Shown: positions 1 to 8,793, counted from the stretch's first letter. The stretch is DNA of 64,000 nt from JANQEU01 sp965601455 (GCA_965601455.1 OZ271831.1:124001-188000); one strand, 5' to 3'. Notes: generated by a model from the letters alone, not told the origin. Made by a program: numbers and translations.

Positions 1-376
1 CCGCGAAGACAGGTCCTTTGTTATGGCAGATATACCAGGTTTAATCGAGGGGGCTGCCGAGGGAAAGGGATTGGGTAATCGGTTTCTAAGACATATTGAA
101 CGCAATAGTTCGTTACTATTCGTTATCCCGGTCGATACAGATGATATAGAAAAAGAGTATCAGATCCTTGTCAATGAATTACGGACCCATAGCCCTGAAT
201 TGATGGATAAGCCACATATCATGGCCATCACGAAATGTGATATGCTGGATAAGGAATTACTCCAAGAGTTGCGAACCACCCTATCACTCGATATTCCTTA
301 TGTCATGATCTCAAGTATATCTCAGTTTCATTTGTCAGAGTTGAAGGATCTGATTTGGAGAACCTTAACTCAGTAG
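1..376 (+). CDS. obgE: GTPase Obg, C-terminal part (5' cut by window edge)
   Basis: This is the end of an Obg/CgtA GTPase, which associates with the large ribosomal subunit and acts in late 50S assembly and stress control. The frame is open from base 2, so the true start lies left of the window. The visible part has the G3 motif DIPGLIEGA, the Obg-typical GKGLGNRFLRHIER stretch, the G4 motif TKCD and a G5-like SSIS. Missing are the glycine-rich Obg fold, the P-loop and switch I. It stops soon after G5, so there is no C-terminal OCT domain, as is usual in Bacteroidota. grpE follows after 82 bases, probably on its own promoter. Confidence 0.95.
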   Translation, partial: REDRSFVMADIPGLIEGAAEGKGLGNRFLRHIERNSSLLFVIPVDTDDIEKEYQILVNELRTHSPELMDKPHIMAITKCDMLDKELLQELRTTLSLDIPYVMISSISQFHLSELKDLIWRTLTQ

Positions 377-414
377 CTGTCATAATGTCATAACCCATTG
401 ATTTGGCAAAGTAA

Positions 415-446
415 TTGACGACCGGTACTTAGTTTACATATCTTTC
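415..446 (+). promoter_or_regulatory. Probable promoter of grpE-dnaJ
   Basis: TTGAC at 415-419 is followed, 21 bases after the TTG, by TATCTTTC at 439-446. This is one base from the Bacteroidota -7 consensus TAnnTTTG, at the spacing expected from a -33 TTG. The grpE ATG lies 12 bases downstream. No CIRCE-type inverted repeat is visible, so HrcA control is not supported. Confidence 0.42.
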
Positions 447-458
447 AATTCAACTTGG

Positions 459-1028
459 ATGGCAAAGCAAAAAAAAGAGAAGTTACACGCTGAAGATCAA
501 GAATCCGTAAATAACGAGACTCTAGAACAGGAGAACACTCCAGTGGAAGAGGATCAAGTAGAAAGCACAGCCAAAAAAGATGATGAGGGTATGTCTTTGG
601 AGGAGCAATTGGAGGAAGCCAAAGACAAATATCTTCGACTGTATTCCGAATTCGACAATTTTCGTCGTAGAACCAGCAAGGAACGTTTGGATTTAATCAA
701 TTCGGCTGGTCGTGAAGTAATTGAATCACTCCTGCCTGTGTTGGACGATTTTGAAAGAGCAATGAAAGCTTCTGATACCTCTGATGAGGATGAAGGAATG
801 AAGCTCATCTACAATAAAATGAAAAAGGCACTCACCGATAAGGGTCTTAAAGACATGGGTACAAAGCAAGGTGATGATTTCGACGATGAGTTTCATGAGG
901 CAGTTACACAAATCCCGGCACCAGACAAGTCATTGGAGGGGAAAATAGTTGACGTTATTGAGCCTGGATATTTTATGGGAGAGAAAGTCATCCGTTTTGC
1001 GAAAGTGGTAACAGGGGCAAAATCATAG
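459..1028 (+). CDS. grpE: Nucleotide exchange factor GrpE
   Basis: GrpE releases ADP from DnaK and so resets the Hsp70 cycle in the cytoplasm. The 189-residue protein has a charged, disordered Glu/Lys-rich start (about residues 1-45), a long coiled coil containing the conserved YLRLYSEFDNFRRRTSKE block, and the C-terminal beta domain with VIEPGYFMGEKVIRFAKVVV-like sequence (here ending KVVTGAKS). It abuts dnaJ: the TAG stop is followed at once by the dnaJ ATG, so the two are translationally coupled. dnaK is not in the window. Confidence 0.97.
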   Translation: MAKQKKEKLHAEDQESVNNETLEQENTPVEEDQVESTAKKDDEGMSLEEQLEEAKDKYLRLYSEFDNFRRRTSKERLDLINSAGREVIESLLPVLDDFERAMKASDTSDEDEGMKLIYNKMKKALTDKGLKDMGTKQGDDFDDEFHEAVTQIPAPDKSLEGKIVDVIEPGYFMGEKVIRFAKVVTGAKS

Positions 1029-2147
1029 ATGGAAAAGAGAGATTATTACGACGTTTTAGGCGTTGACCGTGGATCCACTCAAGATGAAATAAAAAAGGCT
1101 TATCGAAAGATTGCCATCAAGTTTCATCCTGATAAAAATCCGGGAGACTCAGAAGCCGAAGAGAAGTTTAAGGAAGCGGCCGAGGCGTATGAGGTGCTCT
1201 CTAACCAGGAAAAGCGACAGAGATACGATCAATTTGGACATCAGGGAGTAGGTGGTGCTGGTGGCTTCGGTGGCGGTAATATGAATATGGAAGACATATT
1301 CTCGCAGTTTGGAGACATTTTTGGTGGTGGCAGCCCCTTTGAAAGCTTCTTTGGTGGCGGTGGAAGAAGTGGTGGCAGAAGAGTCCGAAAAGGCACTAAT
1401 CTTCGAATCAAGATCAAACTCACGCTTGAAGAAATCGCAAATGGAGTTGAAAAAAAGATCAAGGTTAACAGACTGGTTGTAGATCCTTCCACAACTTTCA
1501 AAACGTGTCCTACTTGCAACGGAACCGGCCAGGTTAAAAAGGTGATGAATACCATGCTTGGTCAGATGATGTCTACCAGTACCTGTCCTACCTGTGGTGG
1601 TTCTGGACAAATGGTTGACAAAAGAGGGCCTGGAACTGACAGCACCGGAATGAAGCGTAACGAGGAAGTGATTTCTATAAATATTCCGGCTGGTGTAAAT
1701 GAAGGAATGCAGCTATCTATGTCAGGTAAAGGGAATGAAGTCGCGGGAGGTGTTCCTGGAGACTTACTTATCCTGATAGAAGAGGTAGAAAATGAAAAGC
1801 TGAAAAGAGACGGAAATAATGTTATTTTCGAGTTGTTTGTCAGTTTCATCGATGCTGCTCTCGGATCATCTGTGGAAGTACCTACTATAGATGGAAAAGT
1901 AAAAATCAAAATTGAGCCGGGTACCCAAAGTGGAAAGATATTACGCTTGAGAGGCAAAGGGATAAAAGACATAGATGGCTATGGCAAAGGGGATCAACTT
2001 ATTCATGTGAATGTTTGGACTCCAAAGCAACTTTCAAAAGAAGAGAAGGATATGTTGGAGTCTTTTAGAGATTCAAAGAATTTTGAACCAGATCCAACCT
2101 CAAACGAAAAAGGGTTCTTCGAGAAGATGAAGGAATTTTTCAGTTGA
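1029..2147 (+). CDS. dnaJ: Chaperone DnaJ with only two of four zinc motifs
   Basis: DnaJ is the Hsp40 co-chaperone that delivers substrates to DnaK and stimulates its ATPase. The J domain (residues 1-70) carries HPD at 33-35. A Gly/Phe-rich linker runs to about residue 117, followed by substrate-binding domains I/II and a C-terminal dimerisation tail. The zinc region is unusual. Only two CxxCxGxG motifs remain, C160/C163 and C186/C189, which match canonical motifs 2 and 3 (zinc centre II). The positions of motifs 1 and 4 (zinc centre I) are filled by NRLVVDPSTTF and DKRGPGTDSTG without cysteines. The reading frame and the rest of the fold are intact, so this looks like a stable lineage variant rather than damage. 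Confidence 0.96.
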   Translation: MEKRDYYDVLGVDRGSTQDEIKKAYRKIAIKFHPDKNPGDSEAEEKFKEAAEAYEVLSNQEKRQRYDQFGHQGVGGAGGFGGGNMNMEDIFSQFGDIFGGGSPFESFFGGGGRSGGRRVRKGTNLRIKIKLTLEEIANGVEKKIKVNRLVVDPSTTFKTCPTCNGTGQVKKVMNTMLGQMMSTSTCPTCGGSGQMVDKRGPGTDSTGMKRNEEVISINIPAGVNEGMQLSMSGKGNEVAGGVPGDLLILIEEVENEKLKRDGNNVIFELFVSFIDAALGSSVEVPTIDGKVKIKIEPGTQSGKILRLRGKGIKDIDGYGKGDQLIHVNVWTPKQLSKEEKDMLESFRDSKNFEPDPTSNEKGFFEKMKEFFS

Positions 2148-2253
2148 TCTCCCATTCATTCTTCACTATTCCTTTTTCATCTACTTTTTTCGGTTCTCAC
2201 CCCATAATCTCTTATTATCGCAACATGCGTGACGAAAAATCGTATTCTAGGAG

Positions 2254-3147
2254 ATGTTGAGGTTGGTATTGACTGCCGGACTAGGGTTTTTATTTTTTTT
2301 CGTACAAGGGCAGATAAAAAAGTTCTACACTCTGGATAGGGTGCAAGAATACGATACGGTTAATTTCAGGTTGAAAGCGACTTCCGGAATATCGTATGTA
2401 CGCCATGTGGACGGAGGAAACCCCCTAAGTATTTTTGGTAATCCTGATTTAGACAAAATAAATCCATCTTTTGATGCAAAGGTCAAGGGGAGAAGTTGCT
2501 TCGTAGACTTAATCCTTGATGAATTTAAAGAATCGGGACTGGGAGATGGGCTGGCATATGCTGTTCTGAAAAGTAACGATGAGCGAGAGGATAATTACTG
2601 GAAATTCCTGTTAAACGATTCCAAAGTATATAATCTTAATCTTCACTATGGCATTGGGACATCAGATATTGATCTTAGTGGTACGGCTGTAAATCGATTG
2701 ACCATCAATACCGGGAGCGCCGATGTAATCGTAAGTTATCAGCGTGATGAACCCAACCTAGTGGACATGGATACTTTTAAGGTGAAAGTTGATGTGGGGA
2801 CTCTAATTGGGAGAGACCTTGCTAAATCCCGAACCAGAAATCTTCATGCCGAAATAGGTTTTGGACAGGCATTACTTGACTTCTCTGATCCTCTTGAAAA
2901 TGTGTGTTCGGTAGATGCTTCCGTTGGCGCGGGTAAATTAGAAGTAGTGTTGCCAAATGATCGACCAGTAATCATTCAGATTAAGGAATCACCTTTATGC
3001 ACTGTTGAGATGGTCGAGGAATATGAAGAAGTGGAAAATAACGTCTTCATTAGTAAAAGCTACGATGTTGGTGCGGATAATCTATTGACATTAAACATCA
3101 ATGTGTCACTGGGTAGCCTAGTTTTCTCAAACGCCCAGGAAGATTAG
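2254..3147 (+). CDS. Secreted hypothetical protein, toast-rack-like beta fold
   Basis: A 297-residue protein with a hydrophobic signal peptide (about residues 1-19, ending FFFVQGQ), so it is exported. I do not recognise a characterised family. The middle (about residues 130-240) has alternating short strands with repeats of the type LNLHYGIGTSDIDLSGTAV, LTINTGSADVIVSY and VDASVGAGKLEVVLP. This resembles the LiaF/DUF4097-type toast-rack beta-helix seen in Bacteroidota envelope proteins; that assignment is inference. It stands alone on the plus strand and converges on the YhhN gene two bases away. No enzyme motif is visible. Confidence 0.75.
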   Translation: MLRLVLTAGLGFLFFFVQGQIKKFYTLDRVQEYDTVNFRLKATSGISYVRHVDGGNPLSIFGNPDLDKINPSFDAKVKGRSCFVDLILDEFKESGLGDGLAYAVLKSNDEREDNYWKFLLNDSKVYNLNLHYGIGTSDIDLSGTAVNRLTINTGSADVIVSYQRDEPNLVDMDTFKVKVDVGTLIGRDLAKSRTRNLHAEIGFGQALLDFSDPLENVCSVDASVGAGKLEVVLPNDRPVIIQIKESPLCTVEMVEEYEEVENNVFISKSYDVGADNLLTLNINVSLGSLVFSNAQED

Positions 3148-3149
3148 AT

Positions 3150-3803
3150 TCAAGACGGGTGCTTCATAATTCCAGCGGAAATAAAATACTGGGCAGCTAT
3201 ATAAGTTAGCATAACAAAGAACCGGTGTCCAACAAAAGCATCCACAAACTTTGAGTATGCTAGAAGTGAGTCTGATATGATAAATAGACTTGCCCCCAAA
3301 ACAACTAGCTTGTAACTATCGTCGGTAGTAAGATCCTTACGATGGAGACTTAGAGCAACCATTGTCATTAGAATAAGGCCATAAACAACTACAGGGATTG
3401 CAAGTTCGCCTGCAACAGGAACCACCAGAAATAGAAATACTCCTCCATAGATAAGTACTGGAATCGTTCTGGTAAATGAGAAATGCATGACACTGAGTGC
3501 AGCTCTCTTAAAGAGAACGATATAAAGAACTTGTGCCACTAAGAATAAACCAATTCCCAATAGAAATAGCGAATCATTCATTAATGCAAGGTCTCCTCCC
3601 CAACTGAATATTATGGCAGCGGCTAAAAGTAGCGTGTTTTTTGTGACAGCTCCTTTTGAGTTCTCATAGACATAAAGGAGCAATAGTGGCATTAATAGTG
3701 GCTTAGAGTAGGAAACCAATACGTCAAGAGAAATAAGATGCCCAATGACGTTGGCTAATCCAGCAACAAGAAACCCGAATAGTATTAGTCGACTTTTTGC
3801 CAT
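3150..3803 (-). CDS. YhhN/TMEM86-family membrane protein (lysoplasmalogenase-like)
   Basis: About 217 residues with seven to eight predicted membrane helices. Family marks are SKPLLMPLLLLY near the start, WGGDLALM in the middle, SDSLLAYSKF and the terminal TYIAAQYFISAG. Mammalian TMEM86 members hydrolyse the vinyl-ether bond of lysoplasmalogens; the bacterial role is uncertain. The frame extends to 3872, but the ATG at 3803 (MAKSRLILFG) is preferred because the membrane protein begins there and it overlaps the end of the upstream MFS gene by only 19 bases. It is last in a prfB-MFS-yhhN operon. Confidence 0.85.
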   Translation of the reverse strand: MAKSRLILFGFLVAGLANVIGHLISLDVLVSYSKPLLMPLLLLYVYENSKGAVTKNTLLLAAAIIFSWGGDLALMNDSLFLLGIGLFLVAQVLYIVLFKRAALSVMHFSFTRTIPVLIYGGVFLFLVVPVAGELAIPVVVYGLILMTMVALSLHRKDLTTDDSYKLVVLGASLFIISDSLLAYSKFVDAFVGHRFFVMLTYIAAQYFISAGIMKHPS

Positions 3804-4945
3804 TGCAAATATTTTCTGGTGATGAAGATAAAGGCAATTATTGAGAACAAGGCAGAACCACCGAATATCCAAGGAAATCGACTTTCATCTCCTTGATACA
3901 GACTACCAGAAATAAGGGAACCCGATCCAATGCCCACTTCGAGAAAAATAAAGAGTGTTGATATTCCTCTTCCCCTGGATTTTTCGGAAGACAAATCAAT
4001 GGCCCATGCGAAAAGGGTTGGTGAGTTAAGTCCATATCCAATACCAAATAGAACGGCCCCAATGAAAAATACTAAAATGGAATTAGCAAATCCAATGACC
4101 ACCATACTAATAAAGAGAATCAAAGTACTAGCCATCAGAACTACAGGTCTGCCGTACCTATCGGACAAACGTCCTCCGATGATCCTTACTAGTAATGATG
4201 AACTGGTGAAGTACATGAAAAAAAGTCCCTTATTCTCTATACCAAGAAATTCGCTAAAGTCTGGTGATAGTGTGATAACCGTTCCAAACGAAAACGTAGT
4301 CAGGATCATTACTACGGAAGGGACCAGCACACTTTTTTCATACACATCAGCCCAGGAGATGCGCATCATGGAAAGGGTGAATCGACTCGGGTTTGCTAGT
4401 GTTTCCTTCATTCCAATAAGAATCAGAATTGAGGCTACTGCGAATAATGCGCTGATGTAAAACATCGCATTTAATCCGTATTGTAAGAAAATGCTTGACC
4501 CAAGAGCAGGTCCGGATGCTAATCCTACCGTACCAAACATACTTAACACACCCAGTGCTTCTCCCCGTCTGTCCGCAGGGACCAGGTCCGCAACGTACGC
4601 ACTGGTACCCGTAGGCTTAAATCCAGTGCTGAAACCATGTAACAGTCGAATGAGGAAAAAGCCGGCTACGGAAGAAAGAACGGGATATAGAACAAGTGCA
4701 ATACCACTTACTACGGCACCCACTATCATGACTGGGACACGACCCCACTCATCTGTCAATTTTCCAGAAAAAGGCCTTGAGATACCAGCTGTAAGCGTAA
4801 ATAATGATATTACAAGTCCAAGGTATTTTTCACCACCAAGCGCTCGCAAATAACCAGGTAGCTCGGCAATAATCATCGAAAATGAGCTGAAAAAGAGATA
4901 GGAGCTTAGGCAGAGTAACCAGAAGCTCCAATCATAGTGCTTCAT
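3785..4945 (-). CDS. MFS transporter
   Basis: A 386-residue major facilitator with 12 predicted membrane helices. The loop 2-3 signature GKLTDEWGR and the loop 8-9 repeat GGRLSDRYGRP mark the two pseudo-symmetric halves. The sequence resembles drug/metabolite exporters of the YfcJ/EmrD kind, but the substrate cannot be read from it. Its ATG overlaps the prfB stop as ATGA, and its own 3' end overlaps yhhN, so the three genes form one tightly packed operon. Confidence 0.92.
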   Translation of the reverse strand: MKHYDWSFWLLCLSSYLFFSSFSMIIAELPGYLRALGGEKYLGLVISLFTLTAGISRPFSGKLTDEWGRVPVMIVGAVVSGIALVLYPVLSSVAGFFLIRLLHGFSTGFKPTGTSAYVADLVPADRRGEALGVLSMFGTVGLASGPALGSSIFLQYGLNAMFYISALFAVASILILIGMKETLANPSRFTLSMMRISWADVYEKSVLVPSVVMILTTFSFGTVITLSPDFSEFLGIENKGLFFMYFTSSSLLVRIIGGRLSDRYGRPVVLMASTLILFISMVVIGFANSILVFFIGAVLFGIGYGLNSPTLFAWAIDLSSEKSRGRGISTLFIFLEVGIGSGSLISGSLYQGDESRFPWIFGGSALFSIIAFIFITRKYLQWQKVD

Positions 4946-6034
4946 TCTACAGTCTCCTCGTTATGAAGCAAACAGCTTTTTATAAAGTCCATTATGTCAC
5001 CGTCCAGTACATTTTGAACATCCGTTCGCTCATGCCCGGTACGAGCATCTTTAACCAATTTATAAGGATGTAGAACATAGTTTCGGATTTGTGAGCCGAA
5101 ATCAATCTTCATTTTACCGGCTTCAACCTTGTCCCTTTCCGCATTTCGTTTCTCCAATTCCTGTTGGTACAGTTGAGACCGAAGCATTTGCATAGCCCTT
5201 TCTCTGTTTGCGAGTTGAGATCTTTCTACCTGGCAAACTACTACAATACCGGAAGGTTTATGAGTCAGTTGAACCTTGGTCTCAACTTTGTTGACATTTT
5301 GTCCTCCAGCTCCCCCTGATCGTGAAGTTTGCATTTCAACATCATTTGGATTGATTTCAATTTGTATGGAATCATCCACTACAGGATATACATAAACGGA
5401 AGCAAAAGAGGTGTGTCTTCGCCCTCCACTATCGAAAGGAGATATTCTTACCAATCGGTGGACTCCGTTTTCAGATTTCAAGTAACCATACGCCAGTGGC
5501 CCTTCAAACTCCAATGTGACGGATTTAACACCGGCAACATCACCGGCTTGAAAGTCTACTTCCCTCACTTTATAGCCATTGGACTCACCCCACATAATGT
5601 ACATACGCATGAGCATCCCCGCCCAGTCGTTACTTTCTGTACCTCCTGCACCTGGTGTTATCTGGAGCATTGCCGAAAGCTGATCTTCGTCTGAAGACAA
5701 CATTTTTTTCATCTCCAGATCCTCCACCAGTTTCAGCGATTTTTGAAATTCGCTCTCTACTTCTTCGTCGGATGATTCACCCAATTCAAGAAATTCATTT
5801 AGGGTTTCAACATCTCCGAGAGATGTTTCCACGGACTCGAAATCATCTGTCCATGTTTTTTTGGAGCGAATGGTCTTCATGGTTTTTTCTGCCTCCTCCG
5901 GACTGCTCCAAAAATCCGGCTGGGTGGTTACGAGCTCAAGTTCTTCTATTTCTTTTTTCTTGCGATCGTAGTCAAAGATACCTCCTCAAGGCGTCAACAC
6001 GAGCCTTCAAGTCTTTCAGTTGGTCTGAAGTCAT
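4942..6034 (-). CDS. prfB: Peptide chain release factor 2, made by +1 programmed frameshift
   Basis: RF2 reads UGA and UAA and triggers peptide release. The gene is in two frames. A 20-codon first segment starts at the ATG at 6034 (MTSDQLKDLK) and ends at the in-frame TGA at 5974-5972. The second segment continues in the +1 frame (DYDRKKKEIEELEL) to the stop at 4942, giving about 363 residues, normal for the family. RF2 marks are the SPF codon-recognition motif (RISPFDSGGRR, about residue 197) and the catalytic GGQ (GGAGGQNVNKVET, about residue 243). The break is the classical autoregulatory frameshift and not a mutation. The MFS gene starts in the ATGA overlap. Confidence 0.97.
5971..5986 (-). 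promoter_or_regulatory. prfB: prfB programmed +1 frameshift site
   Basis: Read on the minus strand the site is AGGAGG TAT CTT TGA C: an internal Shine-Dalgarno-like hexamer (5986-5981), three bases, the slippery CTT codon and the UGA stop followed by C (a poor termination context). Low RF2 makes the ribosome pause at UGA and slip +1, restoring RF2. The hexamer is retained even though this phylum uses Shine-Dalgarno pairing little for initiation. Confidence 0.97.
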
Positions 6035-6044
6035 AGTTTAGATA

Positions 6045-6563
6045 TTATTCAATTTGTGGCGAAGATATTGCATTTTCTGATGTTGACATTCTTCTTACTA
6101 TCACCATTCGATACTTCCCTTGTGTAGAAATTTTTTTTGGCTTTATCAAAGACAGAATGATCCCAGACATTAGTAACCCTGAAGAAATAAGTAAAATCGA
6201 GGATTGGATTCTGAAATCCTGGTTAACACCATCAATCAATGGTAAAAAGAGCCCAGCAACAATCAATTTTCCGGCAGAACTTCGGGTATCAAACCCATCA
6301 AAATTTCTGCCTCTTATGTCGATTTCTGAAATAATGGAAATGGGGACTTCAGTATCATGGATGAGAATACATGTGTCAGAAAAACCCTGTATTTCACCTT
6401 CGATGAACATAGGATCATCCAAAATCCGAAAACGGATGATTTCGTTTTCGTATATCTTCATTTTAAAGGCGCCTTTGACCTTTGTTATGTAAAGAAAGGA
6501 TTGACCCCAGGAAGAAAGGGCCAGAAACAGAATAAGAACTAATATGAAAACACGGTAAAGCAC
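6045..6563 (-). CDS. Hypothetical exported membrane protein
   Basis: A 172-residue protein of unknown function. The start is a GTG at 6563; no ATG precedes the hydrophobic leader LYRVFILVLILFLALSSWGQ, which looks like a cleavable signal peptide. A beta-rich middle (about residues 25-95, with KIYENEIIRFRILDDP and LIHDTEVPISIISEIDIRGR) is followed by two hydrophobic helices (about 100-140) and a basic tail. A TAATTTTT element sits four bases upstream of the GTG. It ends 11 bases from the prfB start and probably belongs to its own transcript leading into prfB. Confidence 0.75.
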   Translation of the reverse strand: MLYRVFILVLILFLALSSWGQSFLYITKVKGAFKMKIYENEIIRFRILDDPMFIEGEIQGFSDTCILIHDTEVPISIISEIDIRGRNFDGFDTRSSAGKLIVAGLFLPLIDGVNQDFRIQSSILLISSGLLMSGIILSLIKPKKISTQGKYRMVIVRRMSTSENAISSPQIE

Positions 6564-6567
6564 ACGG

Positions 6568-6575
6568 AAAAATTA
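6568..6575 (-). promoter_or_regulatory. Possible -7 element just before the GTG start
   Basis: TAATTTTT on the minus strand differs by one base from TAnnTTTG and ends four bases before the GTG at 6563. If it is used, the transcript would be leaderless or nearly so. No convincing -33 TTG is seen. Confidence 0.25.
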
Positions 6576-6617
6576 CGATTTAACCGTGATTACTTTTCTA
6601 AAAATTGGTTAAAAGAA

Positions 6618-7076
6618 CTACCAGGTAGATGACTTCATTCGGTGTACGGCGCGCATGATATCTTTTTGACTAATCTGGCCCACTAGTTTACCCATTTCTA
6701 CAACAGGAAACCTCCTTATTCTCAACTCAAGAAACTTCTTGGCCATATCAAAGATACTAGTCTCAGGTGTTGTGCTAATTACGTTCGTGGACATAAAATC
6801 AGATACCTTTCCAGAGAGGTGTGGCATGTTATTGTACTTCCCTTTGACTACTTCTTTCATGCAATCTCCCTCTGAGATAACACCGATTATTTCACCGGAC
6901 TCGTTCACTACCGGCCCACCGGAAATTCGATTTTTTAGAAGAGTTTGTATAACCTCATCCATATGCTGATCAGGACTAAAAGTGATGAGTTTTTTGGACA
7001 TATAGTCGCCAACTGATATCGCAGGTGCTTGTTTTGTATCAGGTGCCATAGCGACTCCTTTGTAGCTCTTTACCAT
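6618..7076 (-). CDS. CBS-domain pair protein
   Basis: A 152-residue protein made almost wholly of two CBS motifs (about residues 20-80 and 90-150), the Bateman module that senses adenine nucleotides. Typical segments are VGDYMSKKLITFSPDQHMDE, GGPVVNESGEIIGVISEGD and RRFPVVEMGKLVGQISQKD. There is no attached enzyme or transporter domain, so it is a stand-alone regulator or signalling unit; its partner is not evident from the neighbours. The start at 7076 could instead be the ATG nine codons in (MAPDTKQAP). Confidence 0.9.
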   Translation of the reverse strand: MVKSYKGVAMAPDTKQAPAISVGDYMSKKLITFSPDQHMDEVIQTLLKNRISGGPVVNESGEIIGVISEGDCMKEVVKGKYNNMPHLSGKVSDFMSTNVISTTPETSIFDMAKKFLELRIRRFPVVEMGKLVGQISQKDIMRAVHRMKSSTW

Positions 7077-7160
7077 GTTTTTAAATTTTAGCGAACGTAT
7101 AATATACGGAATTTTCGCTCGAAATCAAAGTGGGGATAAGACGATAAAGACCCGGTTTGA

Positions 7161-8225
7161 TCAGATTTTGTGAATCCAACCGTGGGTATCCTCCATTTCA
7201 CCAAGTTTGATCTTGGTAAGTGTTTTGAGGAATCCGTTAGAATACTTACGGCTTTCGATTTCGGGGAGTTCGTAGTCAATACCCTCGTATCCTATGGTCT
7301 TTATTTGGGCAATTGTAGCTGCTGTACCCGCACCGAAGGCTTCTTGAAGTTTACCCTTTTCAACAGCCTCGATGATCTCAGCAACTTTAATTCTTCGTTG
7401 AACAACATTCATTCCCTGATCCTTGGCTAGTTGCAGAATACTATCCCTTGTAATTCCCGGTAAAATGGTGTCTCCGGTAGGGGCAGTTAGAAGTATATCA
7501 TCAATTACAAACAGTAGATTCATTGTTCCGGATTCCTCAACGTATTCATGATTCTTTCCATCTGTCCATATCAGTTGGTCGTATCCTTCTTTTTGGGCCA
7601 GTGAAGCTGGATACAAAGCCGCCGCATAGTTTCCTCCGGTTTTTGCCCACCCGGTTCCACCAGCCGCTGCTCTGGTAAAATGTGTTTCAACCTTCACTCG
7701 CACCGGTTTGGAATAATAGGCTCCAACCGGCCCAGTGAAAATCAAGAATCGGTAAGTATCTGATGGTCGAATACCTACATAAGGGTCCATTGCAATTTGA
7801 AGTGGTCGGATATAAAGAGAGTTGCCAGGATTCTTTGGCACCCAGTCTTTATCTATCTCCAGTAGAGTGGTTAGTGCCTCCATGAACAACTCCTCAGGGA
7901 CCACAGGCATACACATGCGCTCAGCACTTTTTGTCATTCGAAAGGCATTCGCCTGTGGTCGAAATACAAGGACTTCACCATTACTGGCGCGGTGTGCCTT
8001 AAGCCCTTCAAAGATTGTAGACGCGTAATGAAGAGTGGTATTCGCCGGACTGATGGACATATCTGCGAACGGTTCGATACGCAGATCTTTCCATTCACCA
8101 TCATGAAAGTCTGCGACAAACATATGATCTGAATAAACCTTACCAAAAACAGAGTTTTCAAGATCGATCCCTGGGAGTTTCGACTCCTTAGTCAGGTTTG
8201 TAGATATCTTCATTGTCTCAGTCAT
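7161..8225 (-). CDS. ilvE: Branched-chain amino acid aminotransferase
   Basis: A 354-residue class IV PLP transaminase that interconverts Val/Leu/Ile with their 2-oxo acids using glutamate/2-oxoglutarate. Features: STIFEGLKAHR near the N-terminus, the PLP-lysine region WAKTGGNYAAALYPA, the YVEESGTMNLLFV block and LPGITRDSIL, matching the longer type II (eukaryote-like) BCAT length. The frame is open to 8303, but the ATG at 8225 (MTETMKIST) gives the usual start and lies 11 bases below the adenosyltransferase stop. ATG 8213 is also possible. It is last in an operon with the adenosyltransferase and the ABC ATPase. Confidence 0.95.
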   Translation of the reverse strand: MTETMKISTNLTKESKLPGIDLENSVFGKVYSDHMFVADFHDGEWKDLRIEPFADMSISPANTTLHYASTIFEGLKAHRASNGEVLVFRPQANAFRMTKSAERMCMPVVPEELFMEALTTLLEIDKDWVPKNPGNSLYIRPLQIAMDPYVGIRPSDTYRFLIFTGPVGAYYSKPVRVKVETHFTRAAAGGTGWAKTGGNYAAALYPASLAQKEGYDQLIWTDGKNHEYVEESGTMNLLFVIDDILLTAPTGDTILPGITRDSILQLAKDQGMNVVQRRIKVAEIIEAVEKGKLQEAFGAGTAATIAQIKTIGYEGIDYELPEIESRKYSNGFLKTLTKIKLGEMEDTHGWIHKI

Positions 8226-8235
8226 ATCCGTGGAT

Positions 8236-8793
8236 TTATGATTCTTCTTTCGGTAACCAAGGGGTCTCCGGTACTTCCAAATCGTGGCCAATCTTCCTTG
8301 CAAGAATAAAGAAATAATCAGATAGCCGATTCAGGAAAGGAATGATATTTTCCGAAATCTCTTCCAACTGGTTCAATTTTTCAGCACTACGTTCTGCCCG
8401 TCGACAGATGGTTCGGCAAATATGACAATGAGATACCGCAACGTGTCCGCCAGGAAGAATAAAGTTTTTTAGTTCTGGGACTTTGGCAGTATAGTGGTCA
8501 ATCCAGTTTTCAAGTTGTGTAATTTCAATTTCAGAGATTTTTGGCAGATTATATTTTTCCGCATCTCGACCGGCGGCCAAAATGGAACCCAGAGAAAAAA
8601 GGGATTCCTGGATCCAATATAATTGCTGTTTTATTCGGGCTTCCACTGAATCTTGATCCTTGAGTAGACCTACAAAGGCATTTAGCTCATCAACATCTCC
8701 GTAGGCGGCAACTTGCTCATGAGATTTTGGAACCTTCTGCCCAGTCAATAGTGATGTATTACCTGTATCTCCCTTCTTTGTATAAATCTTCAT
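8236..8793 (-). CDS. Cob(I)alamin adenosyltransferase, PduO type
   Basis: Transfers the adenosyl group of ATP to cob(I)alamin to make coenzyme B12. The 185-residue protein has the family N-terminus KIYTKKGDTGNTSLL (ATP-binding), the GDVDELNAFVG segment and the active-site region FILPGGHVAVSHCHICRTICRRAER. It is cytoplasmic and trimeric in known members. No B12 synthesis genes are nearby, so it probably serves salvage for B12 enzymes elsewhere. Its ATG overlaps the stop of the upstream ABC gene as ATGA. Confidence 0.95.
   Translation of the reverse strand: MKIYTKKGDTGNTSLLTGQKVPKSHEQVAAYGDVDELNAFVGLLKDQDSVEARIKQQLYWIQESLFSLGSILAAGRDAEKYNLPKISEIEITQLENWIDHYTAKVPELKNFILPGGHVAVSHCHICRTICRRAERSAEKLNQLEEISENIIPFLNRLSDYFFILARKIGHDLEVPETPWLPKEES

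Noticed and set aside
1149..1610. Long minus-strand open frames across dnaJ
   Set aside because: They are antisense to a conserved gene, with low-complexity Gly/Pro content that mirrors the G/F region.
3930..4853. Plus-strand open frames opposite the MFS gene
   Set aside because: The conserved protein is on the minus strand; these have no recognisable domain and poor codon pattern.
5880..6034. prfB looked like a pseudogene cut by a stop codon
   Set aside because: The stop is the programmed UGA with SD-like AGGAGG and CTT; joining the frames gives a full-length RF2.
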